Assembly: GCA_963822485.1 (NCBI GenBank) | Contig: CAWGHW010000031.1 | Span: 496,001 to 560,000, forward strand | Direction of reading: 5' to 3' | DNA: 64,000 bases | DNA from: DASUBV01 sp963822485 | Lineage (GTDB): Bacteria > Actinomycetota > Actinomycetes > Streptosporangiales > Streptosporangiaceae | Shown: positions 1 to 7,566 of the stretch, in pieces | Position numbering within the stretch: the stretch's first letter is position 1 | Layout of the letters: every line of letters begins with the position of its first letter | Notes under the pieces: model-generated | What the model saw: only the letters and a program-made list of their open reading frames with translations | The model's database searches: none | Told to the model about the DNA's origin: nothing | Position numbers and translations under genes: made by a program

Positions 1-741
1 GGAGTCCAGGTACTGATCCCCGGCCACGAACAGGTGCGTGGTCATCGTCCGGTAGCCCGGCGCGCGCACCTGGGTGTGGATGTGGGCCGGCCGCATGGGG
101 TGGCGGTTCATCGCCCGCAGTAGCTCACCGCCGGTGCCGTCCACCGGCACCGGGTAGCTGGACGGCCGGACCGTGCGCACCCAGTACCGCCCGTCGGCGT
201 CGGCCGTCAGCAGCGCCCGCAGGTTGCCCGTGTCCTGCGCGTCGTCCTGCACGTCGTAGAAGCCGCGGTCGTCGGACTGCCAGACGTCGATCTGCGCGCC
301 GGGCACCGGCTCGCCGTCGCAGTCCCGCACCTGCCCGTGCAGCACCGTCCAGTCGCCCCGGTCCCACTCGGGGCCGGTGGCGATGATCGCGCCGAGTTCG
401 CGGGGCGGGGCCGGGTTGTGGAACGGGCCCTCCACGGTGGTCGGCGTCATCGAGTCCGGCCCGGTGTTGCTGAGCGCGTCCACCAGCGCCGACAGCCCGA
501 CCAGGTCGGACAGCAGGATGAACTCGTGCCGCTCCGGGGTGCAGAAGTCGCCCGTCCGGGCCAGGAAGTCCAGCCCGTAGCGCCATTCCTGCGGCGTAGG
601 CCGGGTCTCGCGCACGAACGCGTGCAGGTGCCTGATCAGCGCGCTCAGCAGCTCGTTGACCCGGGCGCTGTCGCCCTGGATCTGTCCGAGCACCGCCTCG
701 GTCAGCCGCTCGGTGTCGCCGAGCGCCTCGATGTCCGACAT
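1..741 (-). CDS. Hydroxyquinol 1,2-dioxygenase (intradiol), 3' end cut by window
   Basis: An intradiol ring-cleavage dioxygenase; the family opens 1,2,4-trihydroxybenzene (or catechol) between two hydroxyls with Fe(III), giving maleylacetate (or muconate). The 247 visible codons start at ATG 741 behind GGAAGGA and run off the window edge. Residues 10-90 look like the N-terminal helical dimerisation domain (Dioxygenase_N), followed by the beta-sandwich core. The iron ligands can be placed at Tyr162, Tyr196, His220 and His222 (RPAHIH), a spacing close to that of known hydroxyquinol dioxygenases (Tyr164, Tyr197, His221, His223). It lies 65 nt downstream of the TetR gene on the same strand and is probably co-transcribed with it. 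Catechol 1,2-dioxygenase is the main alternative. Confidence 0.85.
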   Translation of the reverse strand, partial: MSDIEALGDTERLTEAVLGQIQGDSARVNELLSALIRHLHAFVRETRPTPQEWRYGLDFLARTGDFCTPERHEFILLSDLVGLSALVDALSNTGPDSMTPTTVEGPFHNPAPPRELGAIIATGPEWDRGDWTVLHGQVRDCDGEPVPGAQIDVWQSDDRGFYDVQDDAQDTGNLRALLTADADGRYWVRTVRPSSYPVPVDGTGGELLRAMNRHPMRPAHIHTQVRAPGYRTMTTHLFVAGDQYLDS

Positions 742-806
742 GGCAGATCCTTCCGCGCGGGCCGGGCACGCCGCAGTGGTGCCCGGTGCACAGGCTAGCC
801 CGGCCG

Positions 807-1514
807 CTAGGCGTCGGCGGGCCTGCCCTTGGGCAGCGGCTGGTCCGGCTTGATCACGATCCCGGCCTCGCCCAGCACCCCCGCCATCGCTGCCCAGATC
901 AGCGTGGTCAGGTACTCGACCACGTGCGGGCGGCTCATCGAGCGGCGGTTCATCCACCACTCGCCGGTGCTCTGTACCAGCCCGGTCAGCCCGTACCCCC
1001 ACGGCTCGGCCGCGCCGGAGTCCAGGCCGTAGGCGCGCAGGTAGTCGCCGATCACCGCGGACAGGCTGGCGGCGATGAACTCCTTGTTGCGGTGCACCGG
1101 ATCGGCGTCCGGGCCGCAGTAGGCGTCCGTCTGCCGGGCCAGCAGCCAGTACAGGTTCGGGTACTCGTCGATGACCGCGAAGTAGGCGCCGACCGCGTCC
1201 CTGATCCGGGCCAGCGCCGGGCCGTCCGAGCCGATGGCCGGCAGCAGCCGGTCCAGCAGCATGGCCGAGCTGAACTCGCCCAGCGCCTCGACCAGGGCCG
1301 CCTTGTCGGCGAAGTAGCGGTACAGCACCGGCTTGGTCACCCCGGCCTCGGCCGCCACCGCGTCCATCGGCAGTTCGGGGCCCTGAGCCGCGAGCACCCG
1401 CAGCGCCGCGGCCACGAACTCCTCGCGGCGCTGCGCCCGGTGCGCGCTCCACCGGTCCCGCCGCGCGTCCTGGGCCTCGGCCCCCCGCTTGACACTGCCG
1501 TCCATTGCGTTCAT
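807..1514 (-). CDS. TetR family transcriptional regulator
   Basis: A 235-residue TetR-type repressor. The N-terminal helix-turn-helix is clear: the segment MDAVAAEAGVTKPVLYRYFADK (residues about 51-72) is the typical recognition-helix signature. The C-terminal part is helical with no recognisable ligand family. ATG 1514 is used here; ATG 1505 is an alternative, and neither has a good ribosome site, so a leaderless or near-leaderless message is possible. It is divergent from the AurF-like oxygenase and upstream of the dioxygenase. The shared 67-bp spacer holds a double palindrome, so it probably represses both directions, including itself. The ligand is unknown. Confidence 0.88.
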   Translation of the reverse strand: MNAMDGSVKRGAEAQDARRDRWSAHRAQRREEFVAAALRVLAAQGPELPMDAVAAEAGVTKPVLYRYFADKAALVEALGEFSSAMLLDRLLPAIGSDGPALARIRDAVGAYFAVIDEYPNLYWLLARQTDAYCGPDADPVHRNKEFIAASLSAVIGDYLRAYGLDSGAAEPWGYGLTGLVQSTGEWWMNRRSMSRPHVVEYLTTLIWAAMAGVLGEAGIVIKPDQPLPKGRPADA

Positions 1515-1523
1515 GCTACCAGA

Positions 1524-1552
1524 AGTAACTGTTACTCGAAGTTATAGTAACT
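1524..1552. promoter_or_regulatory. Tandem palindromic operator between TetR and oxygenase genes
   Basis: Two palindromes lie side by side: AGTAAC-T-GTTACT at 1524-1536 and AGTTA-TAG-TAACT at 1540-1552, centres 16 bp apart. They share the TAACT half-site and sit 10 bp upstream of the TetR start and 30 bp upstream of the AurF-like start, in the only AT-rich stretch of this spacer. This is the usual place and form of a TetR autoregulatory operator. The DNA symmetry is seen; binding is inferred. Confidence 0.65.
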
Positions 1553-1581
1553 GAGCCGGACCGTGCGGCCGAGGAGGAGAC

Positions 1582-2550
1582 ATGCGGCAGGCCGAGCTGA
1601 CACCAGAAGACACCCAGAACCGCGAGCGCCCCGGCGGCGAACGCCCGGGCCGGGAAAGCCTGAGCCGCGAGCGCACCGCCGACCGGCTGCTGCGTTCCAC
1701 AGCCGCCCGGTCCTACGACCCCGACCTCGATATCGACTGGTCCGCTCCGCTGGTCGCCGGCAAGAGCTTCCTGCTCGAGCACCGCTGCTCACTGTACGGG
1801 ACGCCCGAATGGCAGCGGCTCAGCCCGGAGCAGCGGCTGGAGCTGAACAAGCACGAGCTGGCCAGCGTGGCCGGCTTCGGCATCTGGCTGGAGTGCATCC
1901 TGCTGCGGCTGCTGGCCAAGGTCGCCTACCAGGGCGACCCGGCCAGCCGGCACGTGCAGTACGCGCTGGCCGAGATGGCCGAGGAGTGCCGCCACTCGAC
2001 GATGTTCGCCCGGATGATCGAGTGGCTCGGCACCCCCGTCTACAGCCCGCCCCCCTACGTGCACCGGCTCGGCGCCATGCTGCCTGTGCTGGCCCGCGGG
2101 CCGGCCATGTGGGGCGCGATCCTGCTCGGCGAGGAGGTCACCGACCGGATCCAGCGCGAGATGGTCGGCGACGAGTCGGTCCAGCCGCTGGTGCGCATGG
2201 TGAACCGGATCCACATCCTGGAAGAGGCCCGGCACATCGGCTTCGCCCGCGCCGAGCTGGCCCGTACCGCCGCGGGCCTGTCTCGCGCCGAGCGCGCCTA
2301 CCACCGGGGCCTGCTGGCCCGCGTCGCCTACATCGTCGGCCGGAGCCTGGTCAGTCCGGAGGTCTACCGCTCGGTCGGCCTGGACCCGGCGGCCGGTCAG
2401 CGGGCCGCCCTGGCCAACCCGCATTTCCAGCAGACGCTGAGCTTCGGCGGCGAGAAGATCGTCGCGTTCCTGGACGAGCACGGCCTGATCGGCGGCCCGG
2501 GCGTCGTCCTGTGGCGCAAGTCCCTCCTGATGCCCCAGCGCCACGAGTGA
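1582..2550 (+). CDS. AurF-like diiron oxygenase
   Basis: A 322-residue member of the AurF family of diiron oxygenases (AurF oxidises p-aminobenzoate to p-nitrobenzoate). All seven metal ligands known from AurF align by spacing: Glu104, Glu135 and His138 (EMAEECRH), Glu184, His211, Glu215 and His218 (HILEEARH). It should therefore be catalytically competent, but the substrate cannot be read from sequence. The start has a strong GAGGAGGA site at 1571-1578. The first 40 residues are Arg/Glu-rich and probably disordered. It is divergent from TetR; together with the neighbouring ring-cleavage dioxygenase this suggests oxidation of an amino- or hydroxy-aromatic compound, which is inference. Confidence 0.85.
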   Translation: MRQAELTPEDTQNRERPGGERPGRESLSRERTADRLLRSTAARSYDPDLDIDWSAPLVAGKSFLLEHRCSLYGTPEWQRLSPEQRLELNKHELASVAGFGIWLECILLRLLAKVAYQGDPASRHVQYALAEMAEECRHSTMFARMIEWLGTPVYSPPPYVHRLGAMLPVLARGPAMWGAILLGEEVTDRIQREMVGDESVQPLVRMVNRIHILEEARHIGFARAELARTAAGLSRAERAYHRGLLARVAYIVGRSLVSPEVYRSVGLDPAAGQRAALANPHFQQTLSFGGEKIVAFLDEHGLIGGPGVVLWRKSLLMPQRHE

Positions 2551-2659
2551 ATCCCGCTCGTGGCCGCGGCGCCCCGCCGCCCCCGCTCGCCCGCCGCCCC
2601 CGCCGCCGGCCGCCGGAGCCGCCGCCGCCCGCCGGACGATCTTGGTCCGGAGCCCTTCC

Positions 2660-2719
2660 AGCGACGTGGTTGTTGCTCTCACGCCGCTCAAGCGACGTCG
2701 TTGTTTCAACCACGTCGCT
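2660..2719. terminator. Hairpin cluster between convergent genes
   Basis: A 13-nt sequence AGCGACGTGGTTG (2660-2672) recurs with one change at 2691-2703 and inverted at 2707-2719. The last two form a 13-bp stem (one mismatch) with a TTT loop; the first and third pair perfectly. There is no clear T-tract, as is usual in high-GC actinobacteria. It lies between the convergent oxygenase and SDR genes and probably ends one or both transcripts. The rest of the 367-nt spacer holds no gene that I can support. Confidence 0.5.
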
Positions 2720-2831
2720 GCGCCGCGATGGCGGGGCTGGGCCGAGGCCAACGGCTGCGGCTGGCGTGGTGCTAGGGGTTGATGTGGCTGGTGGGATCAG
2801 CCGGAGCGAGCCGAAGCGCGCCGGAGTGGCC

Positions 2832-2919
2832 GGAGTGCTGAGCGGGCTGGAGTGCTGAGCCGGCTGGAGCTCTGGGCGGACTGGGGGTGCTGAGCGGGCT
2901 GGAGGCTGCCGGGTGGGCT
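2832..2919. repeat. Degenerate 17-bp tandem repeat, about 5 copies
   Basis: Consecutive units GGAGTGCTGAGCGGGCT (2832-2848), GGAGTGCTGAGCCGGCT (2849-2865), GGAGCTCTGGGCGGACT (2866-2882), then 18- and 19-bp variants to 2919. The array lies outside reading frames and ends on the SDR stop codon. Its period is not a multiple of three, unlike the arrays inside genes of this window. Confidence 0.7.
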
Positions 2920-3655
2920 AGATGCTGGAGCCGCCGTCGACGGAGACGATGCTGCCGGTCATGTAGGCCGCGCCGGGGCTGAGCAGGAAGTCGACCACGG
3001 CCGCGATCTCGCCGAGCTCGCCCACCCGGCCGGCCGGGATGTGGCTCAGGATCTCCGCCCTGGTCGGCTCATCGGCCAGGTAGCCGGCCGTCATCCGGGT
3101 CGGGAAGTAGCCCGGGCACAGGGCGGTCACGCTGACCCCGCTGGCGCTCAGCTCCAGCGCGAACGACTTGGCCATCATGGCCACCGCGGCCTTGCTGGTG
3201 TTGTAGTCGAGGAAGTTCGGCTCCGGCCGCAGGCCGCTGACCGACGCGTTGAACACGATCGCGCCCGGCCGGGCCAGGTGGCGCAGAGCCGCCCGGGCGA
3301 CCAGGTAGGCGCCGATCACGTTGACGTCCAGCACCCGCCGGAACTGAGCCAGGTCAAGGTCGGCCGCCGGGAGTCCCTGGCCGTCGATGCCCGCGTTCAC
3401 GAACACGCCGTCCAGCCCGCCCAGCTCGCCCGCGGCCCGGTCGAGCGCGGCGTCCACGGCGGCGGCGTCGGTCACGTCGCAGGCGCTGGCCCCGGCCAGG
3501 GTCAGCCGGCTGGCCACCCCGGCCACGGTGGCCTCGCTGGAGCCCAGGATCCACACCTGGTCGCCGGCCGCGCCCAGCCGCTCGGCGCAGGCCAGGCCGA
3601 TCCCGCTGGTCCCGCCCGAGATGACGATGCGGCGCGGTTTCTGGCTCGTGCTCAT
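2918..3655 (-). CDS. SDR family NAD(P)-dependent oxidoreductase
   Basis: A classical short-chain dehydrogenase/reductase of 245 residues. The cofactor motif is GGTSGIG (residues 14-20), the NAG motif is at 87-89, and the catalytic set is Asn112, Ser138 or Ser140, Tyr151 and Lys155 (YNTSK). The VDGG near the C-terminus is typical of the FabG-like group. The start is ATG 3655, with AGGGA just upstream; an upstream ATG at 3775 lies inside the preceding gene and gives a non-SDR leader. It is the last gene of the 2.9-12.0 kb operon, 13 nt after the FMN oxidase, so it probably reduces or oxidises a hydroxy or keto intermediate of that pathway. Confidence 0.88.
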   Translation of the reverse strand: MSTSQKPRRIVISGGTSGIGLACAERLGAAGDQVWILGSSEATVAGVASRLTLAGASACDVTDAAAVDAALDRAAGELGGLDGVFVNAGIDGQGLPAADLDLAQFRRVLDVNVIGAYLVARAALRHLARPGAIVFNASVSGLRPEPNFLDYNTSKAAVAMMAKSFALELSASGVSVTALCPGYFPTRMTAGYLADEPTRAEILSHIPAGRVGELGEIAAVVDFLLSPGAAYMTGSIVSVDGGSSI

Positions 3656-3668
3656 CGAAGATCCCTGC

Positions 3669-4937
3669 TCATCGCTGGTCCTCCCGCTGGCGCTGCGCTT
3701 CTGGCTGGCACCGTCGGGCCAGCACGACGATGTCATCCGCGTTCTCGCGCAGCTCGGCCAGCGTGCGTACGCCACACAGCTGCATGGTGCGCCGGAGCTG
3801 GCCGGTCAGCAGCTCGACGGCCCGGCTCACGCCCAGCTCGCCGCCCGCGGCCAGGCCGTACAGGTAGGCCCGGCCGACCATGCACAGGTCGGCCCCGAAG
3901 GCCAGGGCGATCAGCGCGTCGGCGCCGTGGCGGATGCCCGAGTCGGCCACGATCGCGACGTCCGCACCGACCCGCTCGCGCACCGGGCGGATCAGCTCCA
4001 CCGGGGCCACCGTCCGGTCGAGCTGGCGGCCGCCGTGGTTGGACAGGTGGATCCCGTCGGCCCCGGCCGCCACGGCCCGCGCGGCGTCGTCCGGCGACAG
4101 CGGTCCCTTGACCAGCAGCTTCCCCGGCCACCTTGATCGCAGCTCGGCCAGGTCGTCCCAGGTCAGGCCCGGATCAAACAGCTCGGACAGGTCGGCCAGC
4201 GTGGCCGGCCCGCCCTCCACCGCGGCGGCGATGTTGACGAAGCTGGGGGCCGCGTGGGTGACCATCTGCGTCCAGTAGCGGAAGTGGACGCCGATGTCGG
4301 CCAGCGTGGTGAGGGTCAGCGTAGGCGGGATCGTGAACCCGTTGCGGACATCGCGCAGCCGCTTGCCGGGCACGGCGGTGTCCAGGGTGACCTCCAGCGC
4401 CGACAGGCCGGCGACCGCCGCGCGCTCGACTATCGACCAGGTCAGGCCGCGGTCGCGCAGGATGTAGAGCTGGAACCACAGCCCGGGGTGGGGCGGGGCC
4501 TGGTGCGTCGCGGACGCGAAGTCCTCGATGGTGGTCGTGCCGACCGTGGACAGCACGTACGGCACGCCGTGCCGGGCGGCCGCCCGCGCCACCGCCACCT
4601 CGCCCGCCGGGTTGACGATGCCGGTGTAGCCGGTCGGGGCCAGGCCGATGGGCGAGCCGAAGTCGGCGCCCAGTACCCGGGTGGCCAGGCTGACGGTGCC
4701 GACGTCCCGGAGCATCCGGGGCGTGAACCGGTACCGGCGGAACGCGGCCCGGTTGGCGGCCAGGCTCACTTCCTCGTCGGCCGCGCCGTCCACGTAGTCG
4801 AACACCGACCGCGGCAGCACTCGGCGGGCCGCGGCGCGCAGGTCGTCGATGCTGTGGCAGTGCGAGAGCCGTCGCCGGACCGGGTCGGGCTCGATCGGCG
4901 CCATCCGGACGATCTGGCGGATCTCCTCCAGGTTCAT
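3669..4937 (-). CDS. FMN-dependent alpha-hydroxyacid oxidase/dehydrogenase
   Basis: A 422-residue TIM-barrel flavoprotein of the lactate dehydrogenase (LldD)/glycolate oxidase/mycofactocin MftD family. It oxidises a 2-hydroxyacid (or, in MftD, a cofactor) using FMN. The active-site segment SNHGGRQLD carries the catalytic His301 and substrate-binding Arg304; Lys278 (VKG) and the APTG motif (about 100-103) are FMN-site markers. The start ATG overlaps the last four bases of the kinase gene (ATGA). Substrate specificity is not visible. In this operon it could convert a hydroxyacid produced by the dehydrogenases into a keto acid, the natural partner of the aminotransferase. Confidence 0.85.
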   Translation of the reverse strand: MNLEEIRQIVRMAPIEPDPVRRRLSHCHSIDDLRAAARRVLPRSVFDYVDGAADEEVSLAANRAAFRRYRFTPRMLRDVGTVSLATRVLGADFGSPIGLAPTGYTGIVNPAGEVAVARAAARHGVPYVLSTVGTTTIEDFASATHQAPPHPGLWFQLYILRDRGLTWSIVERAAVAGLSALEVTLDTAVPGKRLRDVRNGFTIPPTLTLTTLADIGVHFRYWTQMVTHAAPSFVNIAAAVEGGPATLADLSELFDPGLTWDDLAELRSRWPGKLLVKGPLSPDDAARAVAAGADGIHLSNHGGRQLDRTVAPVELIRPVRERVGADVAIVADSGIRHGADALIALAFGADLCMVGRAYLYGLAAGGELGVSRAVELLTGQLRRTMQLCGVRTLAELRENADDIVVLARRCQPEAQRQREDQR

Positions 4938-6220
4938 GCGGGACTCACGGAATCAAGCAGACGTGACACGGGGTCCTCTCCGTTGACGGGCTCGCTGCCG
5001 GCCATGACCGTGCGGGCCAGGCCGAGATAGCGGATCGCGTCGGGGCGCGCGGGGGCCAGCAGGTTCGTGACCAGCAGCGGGCAGCAGGCCAGCGCGGCGC
5101 GCACCGTGGCCCGCCAGTCCGGCGGCAGCGCACCGCGGTCGGCCAGCTCGCGCAGCAGCGGTGCCCACACCAGCCCGGCGACCGAGTCGGCGATCTCCTG
5201 CCGCAGCGGCGGCAGGCCGGTGTCGTCGCTGACCTCGATCACCCCGTTCCCGATGCTGACCTCCACGCCGATCCGCCCGGCCGCCTCCCTGGGATGGTAG
5301 AGCCAGAACGGATGCGCGAACACGTTGTGGAACGTGGCCTTGACCGGCGCCAGCAGCGCCGGGAGGTCGGAGCCGGCGAACGCCGGGTCGAACAGCCGCA
5401 GCTCCGGACCGCCGGGCCGGGCCAGCACCCACACGTTGCCCTGGTGGTCGTCGCCGTGCGCGGTGACCACCGCGCCCCGGCCCAGCACGGCCGGATCGAG
5501 CCGCCGGGCCGCGTCGGCCGCGATCTCGCTCAGGGTCCGGGCGTACTCGACCCCGTTGATCACGAACCGGCGATCGGCCAGCCCGGCCCAGGCCGGGTCC
5601 CCGGTGTACCAGGCCTGGTACCGGCCGCCGGGGAACCGCCCGGCCGCGTCGGTCAGCCGCCGCCAGAACAGCTGATGGATGGCCGGGCTCGACCCGGGGT
5701 CCCCAAGGTCACCGGGCCGCAGCGTGCGTACCGCGACCTCGCCCGTCACCTGGTCCAGCGCCCGGCGGGCGGCGGCCAGCCCGGCCGGGAGCTGGCCGTC
5801 GCCCCGTCGCCCGTGGCCCCGTCGCCCGTGGCCCCGTTCCAGCTCGGCGCACACGTCGGCCATCCGCGGCTCGGTGCGCAGCTCGTACAGCGCGATCTGC
5901 CGCCCCGGCGCCCCGGCCACTCGCAGCGGCAGCTGCACGGGCAGCCCCGCGTCGGCCAGCAACTGGGCCCGGTAGTACTCGGTGACGTGCGCCTCCTCAC
6001 CCTCTTCCGAGTGGAATTTGAAAAACTCGAGGTGGCCGTCGGCGAATCGGACCCGCCCGCTGACGGAGTTCAGGCTGTACTCGTCCAGGGTCAGCTCGAC
6101 CGCCGCCACGGGCAGCCCGAACGCCTCGGTGATCAGGGCCGCCGCGGTGCCGGCCGCCTGGTCGAGGGCCCCGGCCTGCACCAGGGCCCGGATCCGCGCG
6201 CTCGGCAGCAGGCCGGTCAC
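4934..6220 (-). CDS. APH-like phosphotransferase (small-molecule kinase)
   Basis: A 428-residue protein with the aminoglycoside phosphotransferase/choline kinase fold. The catalytic loop is HGDDHQGN, followed by the metal-binding LFDPAF (in place of DFG/DxD). Chosen start: GTG 6220, overlapping the HisD-like stop as GTGA, the same coupling used throughout this operon; reading further upstream runs through the HisD gene in another frame. Members of this fold phosphorylate antibiotics, choline, homoserine or sugars. Here a pathway metabolite is more likely than an antibiotic. A 15-bp repeat adds a GHGRR-GHGRR insertion near residue 130. Confidence 0.75.
   Translation of the reverse strand: MTGLLPSARIRALVQAGALDQAAGTAAALITEAFGLPVAAVELTLDEYSLNSVSGRVRFADGHLEFFKFHSEEGEEAHVTEYYRAQLLADAGLPVQLPLRVAGAPGRQIALYELRTEPRMADVCAELERGHGRRGHGRRGDGQLPAGLAAARRALDQVTGEVAVRTLRPGDLGDPGSSPAIHQLFWRRLTDAAGRFPGGRYQAWYTGDPAWAGLADRRFVINGVEYARTLSEIAADAARRLDPAVLGRGAVVTAHGDDHQGNVWVLARPGGPELRLFDPAFAGSDLPALLAPVKATFHNVFAHPFWLYHPREAAGRIGVEVSIGNGVIEVSDDTGLPPLRQEIADSVAGLVWAPLLRELADRGALPPDWRATVRAALACCPLLVTNLLAPARPDAIRYLGLARTVMAGSEPVNGEDPVSRLLDSVSPA
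5806..5835. repeat. In-frame 15-bp tandem repeat in kinase gene
   Basis: GTCGCCCGTGGCCCC occurs at 5806-5820 and again at 5821-5835, with an 8-nt partial copy before it. The unit is five codons, so it inserts a short basic Gly/Arg segment without breaking the kinase reading frame. Confidence 0.8.
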
Positions 6221-7566
6221 GGCACCCGGATGCGCACGGCGGCCTCGTGGGCGGGGAATCCCTCGTGCTGGGTGAACGCCGTGATGGACGGGGCCATCCG
6301 GGTCAGCGACCGCTGGTCGGCCCGCGCGACGGCGGTCCGCTTGCGGAACGCGTCGGCGGTGATGCCGCTGCTGACTACCGCGAAGCCGCTGGTCGGCAGG
6401 GAGGCCGGGCAGCCGATGATGAAGTTCGCGGCCGACACCGGGGTCCACTGGCCGACCAGGATCTCACCGGCGTTGGTGAGCCGGGCCAGCATGGCGTCCT
6501 CGTCCCGGACCGCGATCTGCATGTGCTCGGGCGCGTAGGCGTTGGCCACCTCGGCCGCCTGGGCCAGGTCACGGACCAGGATCGCGCCGCCGTTCACGCC
6601 GAGGGAGGTGGCGGCGTAACCGCGCCGGGGCTCGGGCAGCTCGGCGAGCTGCCGGGCCACCTCGGCCTGGGCCGCCGCGAACAGCGGCGCGCTGTCGGTG
6701 ACCAGCACGCTGGAGGAGTCCGGGCCGTGCTCGGCCTCGTTCAGCAGGTCGGCGGCCAGCAGCCGGGGGTCGGCGCTGTCGTCGGCGACGATCAGGCTCT
6801 CGCTCGGTCCCAGCAGCATGGTCGTGACCGTGCCGTAGCGCTGCACCTCGACCTGGGCGCAGGCCACCGCCGGGCTGCCGGGGCCGACGATCTTGCGGAC
6901 CCGCGGCACGGTCTCGGTGCCGAAGGCCAGGGCCGCGATGCCCGCCGGGCCGTTGGACCGGAACACCTGGGTCACGCCCAGCTCCTGGGCCACGACCAGC
7001 ACGGCCGGGTCGACCTGGCCGTCGGAGCCGGGCACGGGCGGCACGATCACCGCGATCTGCGGCACCCCGGCCACGATGGCGGGCGTGGCCAGCTGGACCA
7101 GGACCGACGGGTAGGAGGCCTTGCCGCTGGGCACGAACAGCCCGGCGCTGGCGATGGGGGTCACCTTCTCGCCCACGGTCAGGCCGGGCTCGGACTCGAA
7201 GCTCCAGTCGCCCCTGGCCGTGATCTGCTCGTTGAACCGGCGGACGTGGTCGATGCCGTCGCGGATCGCGCTGAGCAGGGCGGGGCTCACCGTGGCCCGG
7301 GCGGCGGCGAACTCCTGCTCGGTGACCCGCAGCCCGGCCGGGTCGACCGCGCAGCCGTCAAAGGTCTTCAGCGCCCGGACCAGCGCCGCGTCGCCGTGCT
7401 CGCGCACGTCCTCGATCAGGGCGGCGATGTCCCGGCGCAGGCCGGGATCGAAGATCTTGTCCAGGCCGCGGGTGGTGGCGCGCTGGCGCTGGTCCGGGCT
7501 GAGCTCGTCCCAGCGGCCGATCAGCCGGATCGGCCCATCGGGGTCGGGGGTATCGGGCATGGTCAT
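6217..7566 (-). CDS. HisD-like dehydrogenase (divergent, not histidine biosynthesis)
   Basis: A 449-residue member of the histidinol dehydrogenase family (NAD-dependent four-electron oxidation of an alcohol to an acid in HisD). Family motifs are present: GPSES (253-257), AEHGPDS (278-284), APEHMQI (345-351, with the base pair Glu347-His348) and LPTSG (390-394). Compared with E. coli HisD zinc ligands Gln259, His262, Asp360 and His419, the aligned residues are Glu277, His280, Asn381 and His440, and the substrate imidazole-contacting His367 is Ala388. So two ligands differ and a non-imidazole substrate is likely, as in the HisD relative HpsN (dihydroxypropanesulfonate dehydrogenase). The start overlaps the aminotransferase stop (ATGA). 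Confidence 0.85.
   Translation of the reverse strand: MTMPDTPDPDGPIRLIGRWDELSPDQRQRATTRGLDKIFDPGLRRDIAALIEDVREHGDAALVRALKTFDGCAVDPAGLRVTEQEFAAARATVSPALLSAIRDGIDHVRRFNEQITARGDWSFESEPGLTVGEKVTPIASAGLFVPSGKASYPSVLVQLATPAIVAGVPQIAVIVPPVPGSDGQVDPAVLVVAQELGVTQVFRSNGPAGIAALAFGTETVPRVRKIVGPGSPAVACAQVEVQRYGTVTTMLLGPSESLIVADDSADPRLLAADLLNEAEHGPDSSSVLVTDSAPLFAAAQAEVARQLAELPEPRRGYAATSLGVNGGAILVRDLAQAAEVANAYAPEHMQIAVRDEDAMLARLTNAGEILVGQWTPVSAANFIIGCPASLPTSGFAVVSSGITADAFRKRTAVARADQRSLTRMAPSITAFTQHEGFPAHEAAVRIRVP

Noticed and set aside
125..769. Arg/Ala-rich 214-codon ORF at the left edge
   Set aside because: It is an out-of-frame shadow of the intradiol dioxygenase, whose correct frame shows all iron ligands.
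4934..6220. Antibiotic-resistance phosphotransferase
   Set aside because: The fold fits, but the gene is overlap-coupled inside a catabolic operon, so a metabolite kinase is the better reading.
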